Assembly (NCBI RefSeq): GCF_000280055.1
Contig: NZ_ALAB01000024.1
Location: 1-64,000, forward strand
Length of the DNA: 64,000 nt
Direction: 5' to 3'
Source: Alishewanella aestuarii B11
Lineage (GTDB): Bacteria > Pseudomonadota > Gammaproteobacteria > Enterobacterales > Alteromonadaceae
A program made the position numbers and the translations under genes. Positions 54,173 to 63,729 of this stretch are shown here, piece after piece. Each line of letters starts with the position of its first letter. Position 1 is the stretch's first letter. The notes beneath the pieces were generated by a model. That model made no database searches. It worked only from the letters and a program-made list of their open reading frames with translations, and was not told the origin of the DNA.

Positions 54173-54346
54173 AGAGCCATTGAATAATCAGCCAGAACTG
54201 CCTGCAATTCAGTGGTATAACCAGCTTAAAAGCCACAAATATCGCTTCAAAAGCGCTACAATAGCTACTACACTGCGCAGCTTAAAACATCCCCGTTAAT
54301 TTTGTGGATCCTGCAATGTCGCAGTGATTGATAAAAGGATGCAATA

Positions 54347-57300
54347 ATGGCAAAGATAGACGGTCTACCCTCAGTACTACTACAAAATGTCAGCAAACTC
54401 ATCAAACAAAAAGTAAAAGAGCAGGTCGAGCTGGTCGATAAATTTGCCCATACTTTGTATGGCAATATTTCCAGTGAAGATTTGGTAGGTCGTAACGACA
54501 GTGATCTGTACGGTGCGGCATTAAGTTTGTGGCAAACCTTTAACCAACATGCCGAACCTCAAGCGCGGATCCGGGTGTTCAATCCGGAAATTGCCCGTCA
54601 TGGCTGGGAATCCAAACACACCATTGTTGAAATCGTGGTGCAGGATATGCCATTTCTGGTCGATTCGGTGCGGATGGCACTAAACCGGCACAATATTACT
54701 GCGCATTTACTGTTGCATTATCCGCTGCAAACCAAACGTGATAGCAAAAACGCCATCACTGAGTTCGCTAAGCTGGGTCGCTTAGCCGACGCCAGTACTC
54801 AGCAAACCGTATTCCATATTGAAATTGATCGTATGACCGATGCCGATGCAATAGCGGCGTTAAAAGCCGAACTGCTGTCGGTCATGGAAGATGTGTCGCT
54901 GGCGGTGCAGGATTGGCAGCCGGCGCGGCAAAAGCTGTTAGATGTGATCAAAGCCTTACCTAAACATGCCGGTAAGGCATCGGCAGCCGAGCTGGCCGAA
55001 ACCACCGAGTTTTTAAACTGGCTGGTAAAAGATAATTTTACGCTGCTGGGTTACCGCTCTTATGAAATCAAGCCGGTAAAAGGTGATTACCAGATTGTCG
55101 GTGACCGTGATTCGGCGCTGGGTCTGATGCGCCGCTCTGAGCCGCGAGATCTGATGCTGTCAGAATTACCGGAGCGCGGTCGTCAGCAAGCGCTGTCCAG
55201 TGGCTTGTTGATCCTGACGAAAACCAATGCTAAATCGCGGGTCCATCGTCCGGCCTATATTGACTATATCGGTGTGAAGCGTTTTGACAAAAACGGTAAG
55301 GTGGTCGGTGAAGACCGCTTTATCGGCTTATATTCATCCAGTCTGTATAACAACAGCGCTGCCGATATTCCACTGCTGAAAAACAAGCTGCAACAGGTGA
55401 TGGAGCAGTCTGAGTTTGCGGTGGGGACCCACGCCTATAAAGCCTTACTGAATATTCTGGAAACCTATCCCCGCGATGAGCTGATTCAGGCTAATGCTGA
55501 CGAGTTGTTAGACGTAAGCCGTGGTGTGTTACAAATGCAGGAAAGGGATATGACACGGCTGTTTGTGCGTGAAGATACCTTTGGCCGCTTTGTCACGGCG
55601 ATGGTGTATGTACCGCGTGAGCGCTACAACACCCAGTTGCGTAAAGACACCCAGGCCATCCTGGCGCAGGCCTTTGGCTCAACCGAGCCGGTTGAATTTA
55701 CGACCTATTTTTCAGAATCTGTGTTGGCTCGCACCCATTATCTGGTGCGGATCAACGATAGCCAAGTCGAGTATAATGTGAAAGAAATCGAACGTAATCT
55801 GGTTGAAGCGGCCCGCACCTGGGAAGATAAACTGGAAACAGCTTTGATCGGTGTGTACGGCGAAGCCCGCGGCCGCGAGTTAAGCCGCAAGTATGTTAAT
55901 GCCTTCCCGCGCGCCTATAAAGAAGACATGTTACCGAATGATGCGCTGGTCGACATCGGTAAACTGGAGTCTTTATCTGCCGAACATAAACTGGAAATGT
56001 TGTTCTACCGGCCACAGGAAGAGGGCAAGGACAGTAAAGCTGTGCGGCTGAATCTGTTCCATAAAGATCACCCAATTCATTTGTCTGATGTGTTGCCGAT
56101 GCTGGAAAACTTCGGTTTACGGGTTATCGGTGAAACACCTTATGCTGTTAAGTGCCCGGACGGCTCGGTGAGCTGGATCCTGAACTTCGCAATGGAGTTA
56201 AACGGTGAAGTGCCTGCCGATTTCGCTGCTGCGTCGCAAAGCTTCCAGGACTCACTGACGAAAGTCTGGGCGGGCCAACTGGAAGATGACGGTTTTAACC
56301 GCCTGATCCTCGGTGCCGGTCTGAGCGGGCGTGAAGCCTCTATTCTGCGTGCGTACGCCAAATATAAGCGCCAGATTGGCAGCACCTTTAGTCAGAGCTA
56401 TGTCGAGAGCACCTTTGCCCGTTATGCGACCCTGGCCGGTTTACTGGTACAGTTGTTTAATGCCAAGTTCTCACCCAGCGAAAAAACCAGCGCCAAACAG
56501 CTGGAGAAACTGGAAGAGCAAATCGCTGCTCAGCTGGAAAATGTGGCTAACCTCGATGACGACCGCATTATCCGGCGTTTTGTAGATATGATTAACGCTA
56601 CCCTGCGTACTAACTTCTTCCAGCGTTATGACGATGGTGCTGAAAAACCTTATATTTCCTTTAAGATCAAACCTGATCTGATCCCGGAAATGCCGTTACC
56701 AATGCCGATGTTTGAAATCTTCGTCTACTCACCACGGGTTGAAGGTGTGCATCTGCGTTTCGGTAAGGTCGCCCGTGGCGGTTTACGCTGGTCTGATCGA
56801 CGCGAAGATTTCCGTACCGAAGTGCTGGGCCTGGTAAAAGCACAGCAGGTGAAGAACACCGTAATAGTACCATCTGGTGCCAAGGGCGGTTTTGTTTGTA
56901 AGAAGTTGCCGGAAACCGGCGGTCGCGAAGCCTTTATCAATGAAGGTAAAGAGTGTTACCGCACCTTTATCCGTGGCTTGCTGGATATTACTGACAATAT
57001 TAAACAGGGTCAGATCGTGCCGCCAAAAGATGTGGTGCGTTTAGATGAAGATGATCCTTACCTGGTTGTTGCGGCCGACAAAGGTACTGCGACCTTCTCG
57101 GATATTTCTAATGGTATCTCGGAAGATTACGGTTTCTGGTTGGGCGATGCCTTTGCCTCCGGCGGTTCGAACGGCTATGACCATAAGAAAATGGGCATCA
57201 CGGCCCGTGGCGGCTGGGAAGCAGTAAAACGGCACTTCCGCGAAATTGGTATCGATTGCCAGACCACCGATTTCACCTGTGTTGCTATTGGTGATATGGC

Positions 57301-59173
57301 CGGTGACGTGTTCGGTAACGGCATGTTGCTGTCTAAGCATATTCGCTTACAGGCTGCCTTTAACCATATGCATATCTTTATTGACCCGAATCCGGATGCG
57401 GCCAGCTCCTTTAAAGAGCGTGAGCGTTTATTTAATCTGCCGACATCTACCTGGGATGATTATGATAAAGCACTGATTTCTGAAGGCGGTGGCGTGTTCG
57501 CCCGTAGCGCCAAGTCAATTAAGTTAAGCCCGCAAATGAAAGAGATGCTGGGCACGACCAAAACGAGCATGACGCCAAATGAGCTGATCCGGGAATGTTT
57601 GATGATGCCGGTCGACCTGATTTGGAACGGCGGTATCGGTACCTACGTCAAAGCCAGCAACGAAACCCATGCTGAAGTCGGTGACCGTGGTTCGGAAGCA
57701 CTGCGGGTCAATGGTCGCGAGCTGCGCGCACGGATCTTCGGTGAAGGGGGCAACCTGGGTTGTACCCAACGTGGCCGGATTGAATATGCGGCCAACGGTG
57801 GTCGTATCAATACCGATTTCGTCGATAACGTGGGCGGTGTAACCTGTTCGGATAACGAAGTTAATATCAAGATCCTGTTAAACTCCCTGACGGCAGCCGG
57901 TGATTTAACGCTGAAACAGCGTAATAAATTACTAAATGATATGACGGATGATGTGGCTGCGATCGTGATCGGCGATTGTTACCGGCAAACCCAGAGTATC
58001 AGTCTGTCGTCGTTGTTAGGTTCTGAACAGATCAAGGAATATACCCGCTTTATCCATGCCCTGGAGAAAGACGGCAAATTAAACCGTGAGCTGGAATTCC
58101 TGCCATCAGATGACGACCTGGCCGATCGGATGGCCAAAGGCATGGGGTTAACCCGTCCTGAACTGGCGATCCTGACTGCCTACGGTAAGATGGTGTTAAA
58201 AGAGCGTTTAGTGACGCCGGAGATTTCGGATAATCCTTACTTCCAGCAGTTGTTAACCGGTGCCTTCCCGGCAGTATTACAACAGAAGTTTGGCAAGGAA
58301 ATCAGTCAGCATCCGTTGAAAGCCGAGATCGTGGCCACCAAGCTTGCAAATATGCTAGTTAACGAAATGGGCCCGAACTTTGTGCAGCGTATGTTCGAAG
58401 AAACCGGTGCCAGCGTGGCGGAAGTGGCTATTTGTTATGCCATAGTGCGTGAACTGTTCGATGTGGCCAAGTACTGGCAGCAGCTGGAACAACTGGATAA
58501 TAAAGTGTCGGCGGCACTGCAAAGCCGGGTCTTGTTCCAGTTACGTCGTACCATGCGCCGGGCTACCCGCTGGTTTGTGCGTCACCGCGACAAGGCGCTG
58601 GATATTAACCAGACCATCAAGTTCTTTAAACCGGCTTACGAGAGCATCAGTAACGATCTGGCAAACTACATGGCCGAGCGTGAGATGCAGGAGCTGACTG
58701 AGAAATGTAATGAGCTGACAGAGCAGGGGATCCCGGCGACGGTGGCACGTTATCTGACGCAGTTAAGCACCGTATTCTCGGTAATGGATATTGCACAGGT
58801 TGCCGATGCCCAGCAGACGCCACTACCGATGGTAGCGGAAATTTACTTCAAACTGGGTGATAAACTGGATCTGCATTGGTTCCTGGAGCAAATTACCCGC
58901 CAACCGGTGGCAAACCACTGGCAGGCGCTGGCACGGGCTTCGTACCGCGAGGAGCTGGATTGGCAACAACGTGGTTTAACCTCAGTGGTAGTGAAGAGCT
59001 GTGGCAGTGTCTGTAATGCCGATGACATTATCCAGAACTGGCTGGATCAGCATCAGCATCTGGTTGAACGCTGGCGGTTAATGTTGTCAGAGTTTAAGAC
59101 TACGCAAAGCCATGAGTTTGCGAAGTTTTCAGTAGCAATGCGTGAACTGATGTTGTTAAGTCAGTCGGTCTGA
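54347..59173 (+). CDS. gdhB: NAD-specific glutamate dehydrogenase (large type), 1608 aa
   Basis: This enzyme oxidises glutamate to 2-oxoglutarate with NAD. The very large form has N-terminal ACT-like regulatory modules (about residues 1-600), a catalytic part and a C-terminal helical region. The catalytic segment reads FGKVARGGLRWSDRREDFRTEV near 805 and VPSGAKGGFVCKKLP near 845. The NAD-binding part contains AIGDMAGDVFGNGMLLS near 983. The length matches the 180-kDa class found in Pseudomonas and many gammaproteobacteria. AAAGGA precedes the ATG. It stands alone, with a hairpin between it and pyrD. It probably serves amino acid catabolism. Confidence 0.96.
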   Translation: MAKIDGLPSVLLQNVSKLIKQKVKEQVELVDKFAHTLYGNISSEDLVGRNDSDLYGAALSLWQTFNQHAEPQARIRVFNPEIARHGWESKHTIVEIVVQDMPFLVDSVRMALNRHNITAHLLLHYPLQTKRDSKNAITEFAKLGRLADASTQQTVFHIEIDRMTDADAIAALKAELLSVMEDVSLAVQDWQPARQKLLDVIKALPKHAGKASAAELAETTEFLNWLVKDNFTLLGYRSYEIKPVKGDYQIVGDRDSALGLMRRSEPRDLMLSELPERGRQQALSSGLLILTKTNAKSRVHRPAYIDYIGVKRFDKNGKVVGEDRFIGLYSSSLYNNSAADIPLLKNKLQQVMEQSEFAVGTHAYKALLNILETYPRDELIQANADELLDVSRGVLQMQERDMTRLFVREDTFGRFVTAMVYVPRERYNTQLRKDTQAILAQAFGSTEPVEFTTYFSESVLARTHYLVRINDSQVEYNVKEIERNLVEAARTWEDKLETALIGVYGEARGRELSRKYVNAFPRAYKEDMLPNDALVDIGKLESLSAEHKLEMLFYRPQEEGKDSKAVRLNLFHKDHPIHLSDVLPMLENFGLRVIGETPYAVKCPDGSVSWILNFAMELNGEVPADFAAASQSFQDSLTKVWAGQLEDDGFNRLILGAGLSGREASILRAYAKYKRQIGSTFSQSYVESTFARYATLAGLLVQLFNAKFSPSEKTSAKQLEKLEEQIAAQLENVANLDDDRIIRRFVDMINATLRTNFFQRYDDGAEKPYISFKIKPDLIPEMPLPMPMFEIFVYSPRVEGVHLRFGKVARGGLRWSDRREDFRTEVLGLVKAQQVKNTVIVPSGAKGGFVCKKLPETGGREAFINEGKECYRTFIRGLLDITDNIKQGQIVPPKDVVRLDEDDPYLVVAADKGTATFSDISNGISEDYGFWLGDAFASGGSNGYDHKKMGITARGGWEAVKRHFREIGIDCQTTDFTCVAIGDMAGDVFGNGMLLSKHIRLQAAFNHMHIFIDPNPDAASSFKERERLFNLPTSTWDDYDKALISEGGGVFARSAKSIKLSPQMKEMLGTTKTSMTPNELIRECLMMPVDLIWNGGIGTYVKASNETHAEVGDRGSEALRVNGRELRARIFGEGGNLGCTQRGRIEYAANGGRINTDFVDNVGGVTCSDNEVNIKILLNSLTAAGDLTLKQRNKLLNDMTDDVAAIVIGDCYRQTQSISLSSLLGSEQIKEYTRFIHALEKDGKLNRELEFLPSDDDLADRMAKGMGLTRPELAILTAYGKMVLKERLVTPEISDNPYFQQLLTGAFPAVLQQKFGKEISQHPLKAEIVATKLANMLVNEMGPNFVQRMFEETGASVAEVAICYAIVRELFDVAKYWQQLEQLDNKVSAALQSRVLFQLRRTMRRATRWFVRHRDKALDINQTIKFFKPAYESISNDLANYMAEREMQELTEKCNELTEQGIPATVARYLTQLSTVFSVMDIAQVADAQQTPLPMVAEIYFKLGDKLDLHWFLEQITRQPVANHWQALARASYREELDWQQRGLTSVVVKSCGSVCNADDIIQNWLDQHQHLVERWRLMLSEFKTTQSHEFAKFSVAMRELMLLSQSV

Positions 59174-59202
59174 TGCTGTTAACTTTAGTCTGAAGTCATT
59201 AC

Positions 59203-59230
59203 AATACCCCGCTTAGCCGGGGTATTTTTT
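59203..59230 (+). terminator. gdh terminator overlapping the pyrD leader
   Basis: AATACCCCG (59203-59211) and CGGGGTATT (59218-59226) form a perfect 9-bp stem with a six-base loop and a TTTTTT tail (59225-59230). It lies 29 bases after the gdh stop and only 15 bases before ATG 59246 of pyrD. A possible promoter (TTAACT at 59179 and TACAAT at 59200, spacing 15) would start transcription inside the hairpin's left arm, so it might also act as a pyrD control element. Confidence 0.75.
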
Positions 59231-59245
59231 ATTGCAGGATTTGTT

Positions 59246-60256
59246 ATGTTTTATCCAGTTGCCAGAAAAGTGTTGTTTAGTTGTGATGCCGAGCGCTCAC
59301 ATGATTTTGCCCTTGGCAGTTTAAAGCGGCTGGTAAATACGCCACTGTCAGCCTTGTGGCGGCAACAGTTGGTCGCCAAACCGAAAACGGTAGCCGGTAT
59401 CCGCTTTGAAAATCCGGTTGGTCTGGCTGCAGGGCTGGATAAAAATGCCGACTGTATTACTGCCTTTGCCCAGATGGGTTTTGGTTTTCTGGAAGTGGGT
59501 ACCGTGACGCCAAGGCCGCAGGAGGGCAACCCGAAACCACGGATGTTCCGCTTGCCGCAGGCTGAAGCCATTATTAACCGCATGGGTTTTAATAATAAAG
59601 GCGTCGATTATCTGGTTAACAATGTCAAACACAGCCAGTTTAAAGGCGTGCTAGGCATTAATATCGGCAAGAATAAGGACACGCCAAACGAACAGGGCAA
59701 AGACGACTATGTGCACTGTATGCGTAAGGTTTATCCCTATGCCAGCTATATTACGGTCAATATTTCATCGCCCAATACCCCCGGTCTGCGCGACCTGCAA
59801 TTCGGTGAAGCGTTATTTGATTTATTACAAAGCGTTAAGAATGAACAGTTAGATTTGCAGGCACACTATGATAACTATGTGCCGGTCTTTGTAAAAATCG
59901 CGCCGGACATGGACAGCGTCGCGGTAGAGCAGGTGGCAGAGACCTTACTGCGCAGTAAAATGGACGGCGCCATTGCCACCAATACCACCCTGGATCGTAG
60001 CCTGGTAGCAGGATTAAAATATGCGGACGAAGCAGGTGGCTTAAGTGGTAAGCCAGTGCAACAGCGTAGCACAGCGGTATTAACCCAGCTGCGCCAGGCT
60101 GTCGGCAATGATTTTCCGATTATTGGTGTGGGCGGGATCCATGATGTCAGCTCTGCCCAACAAAAACTGGCGGCGGGCGCCGACTTGTTGCAGCTGTATA
60201 CCGGTTTTATCTACGGCGGGCCGGCGCTGGTAAAATCAATCGTTGATGCGTTATAA
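59246..60256 (+). CDS. pyrD: Dihydroorotate dehydrogenase, quinone-type (class 2)
   Basis: PyrD oxidises dihydroorotate to orotate in pyrimidine synthesis and passes electrons to quinones at the inner membrane. An N-terminal amphipathic helix (residues 1-30) marks class 2. FMN-binding and catalytic stretches are [14 protein letters not shown] near 52, [35 protein letters not shown] near 172 (catalytic Ser) and the C-terminal [20 protein letters not shown]. The length (336) is typical. GCAGGA precedes the ATG. It is followed by zapC, as in E. coli. Confidence 0.97.
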   Translation: MFYPVARKVLFSCDAERSHDFALGSLKRLVNTPLSALWRQQLVAKPKTVAGIRFENPVGLAAGLDKNADCITAFAQMGFGFLEVGTVTPRPQEGNPKPRMFRLPQAEAIINRMGFNNKGVDYLVNNVKHSQFKGVLGINIGKNKDTPNEQGKDDYVHCMRKVYPYASYITVNISSPNTPGLRDLQFGEALFDLLQSVKNEQLDLQAHYDNYVPVFVKIAPDMDSVAVEQVAETLLRSKMDGAIATNTTLDRSLVAGLKYADEAGGLSGKPVQQRSTAVLTQLRQAVGNDFPIIGVGGIHDVSSAQQKLAAGADLLQLYTGFIYGGPALVKSIVDAL

Positions 60257-60365
60257 AGATCCGTCGCTGATCAACATTTTTTAGACATAAATAATCTTTA
60301 ACTTTTTGATCAGCGTGCTATATTAGTGCTAATTACTGCGTAGTCTGACCAGATTTAGGAGAGCG

Positions 60366-60881
60366 ATGTTAACGCCGTCAGAGCAATGGACCTGGTATTA
60401 TTGCCCACAGCAAGATCGGCTGCTACTGGATATTGATGACCAGTTGCAGTTTAGCTCTGAGCTGTCTGCTGCCAACCTGAATGACAAACCCGTCCGCCAG
60501 CCATTTTCACTGGCGGAAGCGGAAGCTTTCTGGCGTTTTCATGAAGCGCTGCAGCCAGTCATTGCTGATGACGCTCTGCGCTTTGAACTCTGTTTACATG
60601 CCCTTGCTAATCGTTACCGGCAACTAAGTGCCCATAAAAGCTGGTATTTCGCGACCCAGCGGGCGCAGGATAGCGGTTTGTATCAATTGGTGCAGTTGCA
60701 AGGTAAAGATACCTTACTGGCTTTGGTTGTGGCCTCGGATCTGGAATGTGTCGAATGCTTGTTGCTTGAAGACGGCGAGTCTTTAGCCGGCAAACAGCTT
60801 AGCCGCCATACCGTGATCCGCGTGCTGCGCAACCGCGCCTTGCCGACTGAGGTTGATGTCGGTTATGCCCGTACCGCCTGA
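60366..60881 (+). CDS. zapC: Cell-division protein ZapC, 171 aa
   Basis: ZapC binds FtsZ and stabilises the division ring in gammaproteobacteria. The beginning WTWYYCPQQDRLLLDIDDQLQFSSEL matches the W-R-W-Y-Y, D-R-hydrophobic start of the E. coli protein, and the neighbourhood KSWYFATQ (about residue 96) and VIRVLRNRALPTEVDV near the end also agree. Length is similar (171 versus about 180). Position directly behind pyrD is the classical synteny. AGGAGAG precedes the ATG. Expression is likely from its own promoter in the 109-base gap, although I cannot define one. Confidence 0.9.
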   Translation: MLTPSEQWTWYYCPQQDRLLLDIDDQLQFSSELSAANLNDKPVRQPFSLAEAEAFWRFHEALQPVIADDALRFELCLHALANRYRQLSAHKSWYFATQRAQDSGLYQLVQLQGKDTLLALVVASDLECVECLLLEDGESLAGKQLSRHTVIRVLRNRALPTEVDVGYARTA

Positions 60882-60941
60882 TGCGGTCACATACTCAACT
60901 GCAGACACAGTGTCAGGCCGCTCTGAGCTGGTTGTTACCGC

Positions 60942-62447
60942 ATGTTAAAAATCAAATCTCTGTTACAGCAAGCCTTTGCCCGGCAGCCATTGGTTGATGG
61001 CAGGCGGGTGGGCGGCCTTAGTAAAAGGCGCCGCTTTTTGCTGTTGCTGTTAGCCTTATTCCACCTTTCAGGTGCCTTATCGTCGCTGGATGCCCTGATG
61101 TCGTCGCGCACCGCTCAGGGCAGCATCGCCTGGATTATTTCCCTCAATACCTTTCCCTATGCGGCAGTGCCTGCTTATTGGATCTTTGGCCGCAGTCGTT
61201 TTCAGGGCTATGTGATCTCGCGTCAGGAAACCGAGCATGAGCTGTTTAACAAGCACCAGTTAAAAGCATCCGGGGTTGAGGATTTTGTATTACACAGCAT
61301 TCGCGATCGCGGCAGTTTGCAAGCAGTTGAACGCCTGGCCAAGATGCCGTTTTTACGCGGTAACAGCGCGCAACTGCTAATCGATGGCGAGCAAACCTTT
61401 GCCAGTATCTTTGACGGTATTCGCCAGGCACAGCAGTATGTGCTGGTGCAGTTCTATATTGTGCGTGATGATCAGCTCGGTCGGCAGTTACAGCAACTGC
61501 TGATTGAAAAAGCCCGTCAGGGCGTGCAGGTATACTTTTTATATGATGAAATCGGTAGTTATCGCTTACCGCAAAGCTATTTACGTGCAATGACCGATGC
61601 CGGTGTCGCAGTACGACCTTTTCATTCCACCAAGGGCGCGGGCAATCGGTTTCAGCTGAATTTTCGCAATCACCGTAAAATCGTGATTGCCGATGGTAAA
61701 CAGGGCTGGTTGGGCGGTTTTAATGTCGGTGATGAATACTTAGGGCAGGTCCCGCGTTACGGCCAGTGGCGGGATACCCATTTAAAACTCACTGGCCCCG
61801 GCGTGCTGGCACTGCAATTGTCTTTTGTCGAAGATTGGTATTGGACCGCCGAAACCATCCCGGCGCTTTACTGGCAGGCAGAAGCAGCTGCTGATGGTGA
61901 TATCCCGGTGCTGATCTTGCCATCCGGACCAGCTGATCGCTTTGAAACTGCCAGCTTACTGATTCAACATGCGCTGCATAGTGCGCGCGAGCGGATTTGG
62001 ATCGCCAGTCCGTATTTTGTACCTGACGAGGGGACCCTGGCGGCACTGAAGCTGGCAGCGCTGCGCGGGGTGGATGTCCGGATCCTGATCCCGGAGCGCA
62101 CTGATAATCTGCTGGTCACTCAGGCGGCCTACGCCTTTATTGGCCCTTTGCTGGATGCTGGTGTTAAAATCTATCGCTATCAGCAGGGCTTTTTACATGC
62201 GAAGAGTTTTTTGGTCGATCAGCAGCTCAGCGCCATTGGCACCGTCAACCTGGATAACCGCTCGTTCCGGCTAAACTTTGAAATTACCGCGCTGCTGTTA
62301 GATGAGGCCTTTAATGCTGAGGTTGCGACCATGTTTGTTGCTGATTTTCAGCGTTCCCGGCAAATGAGCCTGACGGAGATTATTGAACGGCCCTGGTGGC
62401 GGCGCGCAGTATCGCGCGCCGCGCATTTGATGGCCCCGGTTTTATAG
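60942..62447 (+). CDS. cls: Cardiolipin synthase (phospholipase D type), 501 aa
   Basis: The enzyme joins two phosphatidylglycerols into cardiolipin at the inner membrane. Two HKD motifs are intact: NHRKIVIADG near residue 242 and LHAKSFLVDQQ near 418. The N-terminus has two membrane helices (about 30-50 and 65-90: LLLLALFHLSGAL and TFPYAAVPAYWIFG), as in ClsA. The first 25 residues are a basic extension. The length is close to ClsA (486). The ATG at 60942 has no good ribosome site. Which of the several cardiolipin synthases it corresponds to is unclear, hence the generic symbol. Confidence 0.92.
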   Translation: MLKIKSLLQQAFARQPLVDGRRVGGLSKRRRFLLLLLALFHLSGALSSLDALMSSRTAQGSIAWIISLNTFPYAAVPAYWIFGRSRFQGYVISRQETEHELFNKHQLKASGVEDFVLHSIRDRGSLQAVERLAKMPFLRGNSAQLLIDGEQTFASIFDGIRQAQQYVLVQFYIVRDDQLGRQLQQLLIEKARQGVQVYFLYDEIGSYRLPQSYLRAMTDAGVAVRPFHSTKGAGNRFQLNFRNHRKIVIADGKQGWLGGFNVGDEYLGQVPRYGQWRDTHLKLTGPGVLALQLSFVEDWYWTAETIPALYWQAEAAADGDIPVLILPSGPADRFETASLLIQHALHSARERIWIASPYFVPDEGTLAALKLAALRGVDVRILIPERTDNLLVTQAAYAFIGPLLDAGVKIYRYQQGFLHAKSFLVDQQLSAIGTVNLDNRSFRLNFEITALLLDEAFNAEVATMFVADFQRSRQMSLTEIIERPWWRRAVSRAAHLMAPVL

Positions 62448-62470
62448 CCGCGATTTTTAGGAGAACACTG

Positions 62471-63685
62471 TTGGCTGAACATCAGGCCGCCTGGCTAAGT
62501 TTTACCGCGCTGTTAAACGACAGTCTGCACCAGCAGCAGCTGGTCAAGCTGGTTTTAAGTAAATACCAGGGCACGGAGCCAGCATTACAACGGCTGGAGG
62601 TTACACCGGTACAGTTAAAGGACAGCTGGCAGCTGAAATTTCTGTATCAGTATCAAACCAACCATGTGACTAAGAACTACCCGGCTGCGCAGGCAGCGAC
62701 TGTGCTGGATGGCCTGCTGACAGCGTTTGCGCAAGCTAATCTGCAAAGTACCCGACATAGCGCGCAACTGTCGAAAAGTAAAAAAGGTAAGTATCTGTTG
62801 GCCACTAAGCAACAGGCACAAACGGCCAAAATCGAGAGTCATAATAGAGCCAAGCAACGCTACGTTGAACAAAGCCGGCCATTTTTAACGGCGTTAGGCG
62901 TCACCGATAGCCGTGGTGAGATCATTCCGTCGATGTCGAATAAGTGGAAGCAGATCAATAAGTTTATTGAAATCCTCTCCGGCGCAGTAAAGGACACCGG
63001 CTTGTTAGAACGCGCTGAGCTGCATGTGGCGGATTTTGGTTCTGGTAAGGCGTATTTGACCTTTGCGATGCATGACTATTTCCGGCATAGCGCCGGTATT
63101 GCGGCGCAGGTAACAGGGGTGGAGCTCAGGCAGTCGTTGGTTGACCTGTGTAATAACACCGCGACTCAGTTACAACTCGATGGCATCCGGTTTGCCCAGG
63201 GCGATGTAAAGCATTTTAAAGCACAGGGCATTAACGTAATGGTGGCGCTGCATGCCTGCGATACCGCCACCGATTATGCTATTCATATGGGCATTCGCAC
63301 CGGCGCTGAAATTATTATGTGTTCACCGTGTTGCCACAAGGAGATCCGGCCACAGGTGCAGCTACCCGCAGTACTGTCACCGATGTTACAGCATGGTATT
63401 CATTTGGGCCAGGAGGCTGAGATGCTGACCGACAGTCTGCGCGCACTGCTGCTGGAAGCCCATGGTTACGATACCAAGGTGTTTGAATTTATTTCACTGG
63501 AGCATACCAGTAAAAATAAAATGATCCTGGCGACCCGGCGACAAAAACCAAAACCCCGAGCGCCGATCCTGGCACAGATTGCCGCCTTAAAGCAGTTTTA
63601 TGGGGTCCGTCAGCACTGTCTGGAGCAACTGCTGCAGCACAGTGCTGATGAAAATGCAGCCAGTGAGTTAACACCGGCAACCTAA
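62471..63685 (+). CDS. SAM-dependent methyltransferase (Methyltransf_32-like), 404 aa
   Basis: I choose TTG 62471 because AGGAG is well placed seven bases upstream; an in-frame ATG at 62396 lies inside the cardiolipin synthase gene. The N-terminal 170 residues include a region rich in Lys and Gln with no known motif. The catalytic domain has the SAM-binding loop ELHVADFGSGKAYLTFAM near residue 187, NVMVALHACDTATDYAI near 258, and ICSPCCHKEIRP-like sequence (MCSPCCHKE) near 283. This PCCH motif is typical of the family named Methyltransf_32. Substrate (RNA, protein or small molecule) is unknown. Confidence 0.82.
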   Translation: MAEHQAAWLSFTALLNDSLHQQQLVKLVLSKYQGTEPALQRLEVTPVQLKDSWQLKFLYQYQTNHVTKNYPAAQAATVLDGLLTAFAQANLQSTRHSAQLSKSKKGKYLLATKQQAQTAKIESHNRAKQRYVEQSRPFLTALGVTDSRGEIIPSMSNKWKQINKFIEILSGAVKDTGLLERAELHVADFGSGKAYLTFAMHDYFRHSAGIAAQVTGVELRQSLVDLCNNTATQLQLDGIRFAQGDVKHFKAQGINVMVALHACDTATDYAIHMGIRTGAEIIMCSPCCHKEIRPQVQLPAVLSPMLQHGIHLGQEAEMLTDSLRALLLEAHGYDTKVFEFISLEHTSKNKMILATRRQKPKPRAPILAQIAALKQFYGVRQHCLEQLLQHSADENAASELTPAT

Positions 63686-63700
63686 AGTGACATCAGTTAA

Positions 63701-63729
63701 CTGCAACAGCACTAGCGGCGCTGTTGCAG
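63701..63729. repeat. Inverted repeat at the convergent end
   Basis: CTGCAACAGC (63701-63710) and GCTGTTGCAG (63720-63729) are perfect 10-base complements. The right arm lies inside the last codons of the esterase gene. There is no clear T-run, so it may be a weak terminator for convergent transcripts. Confidence 0.45.
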
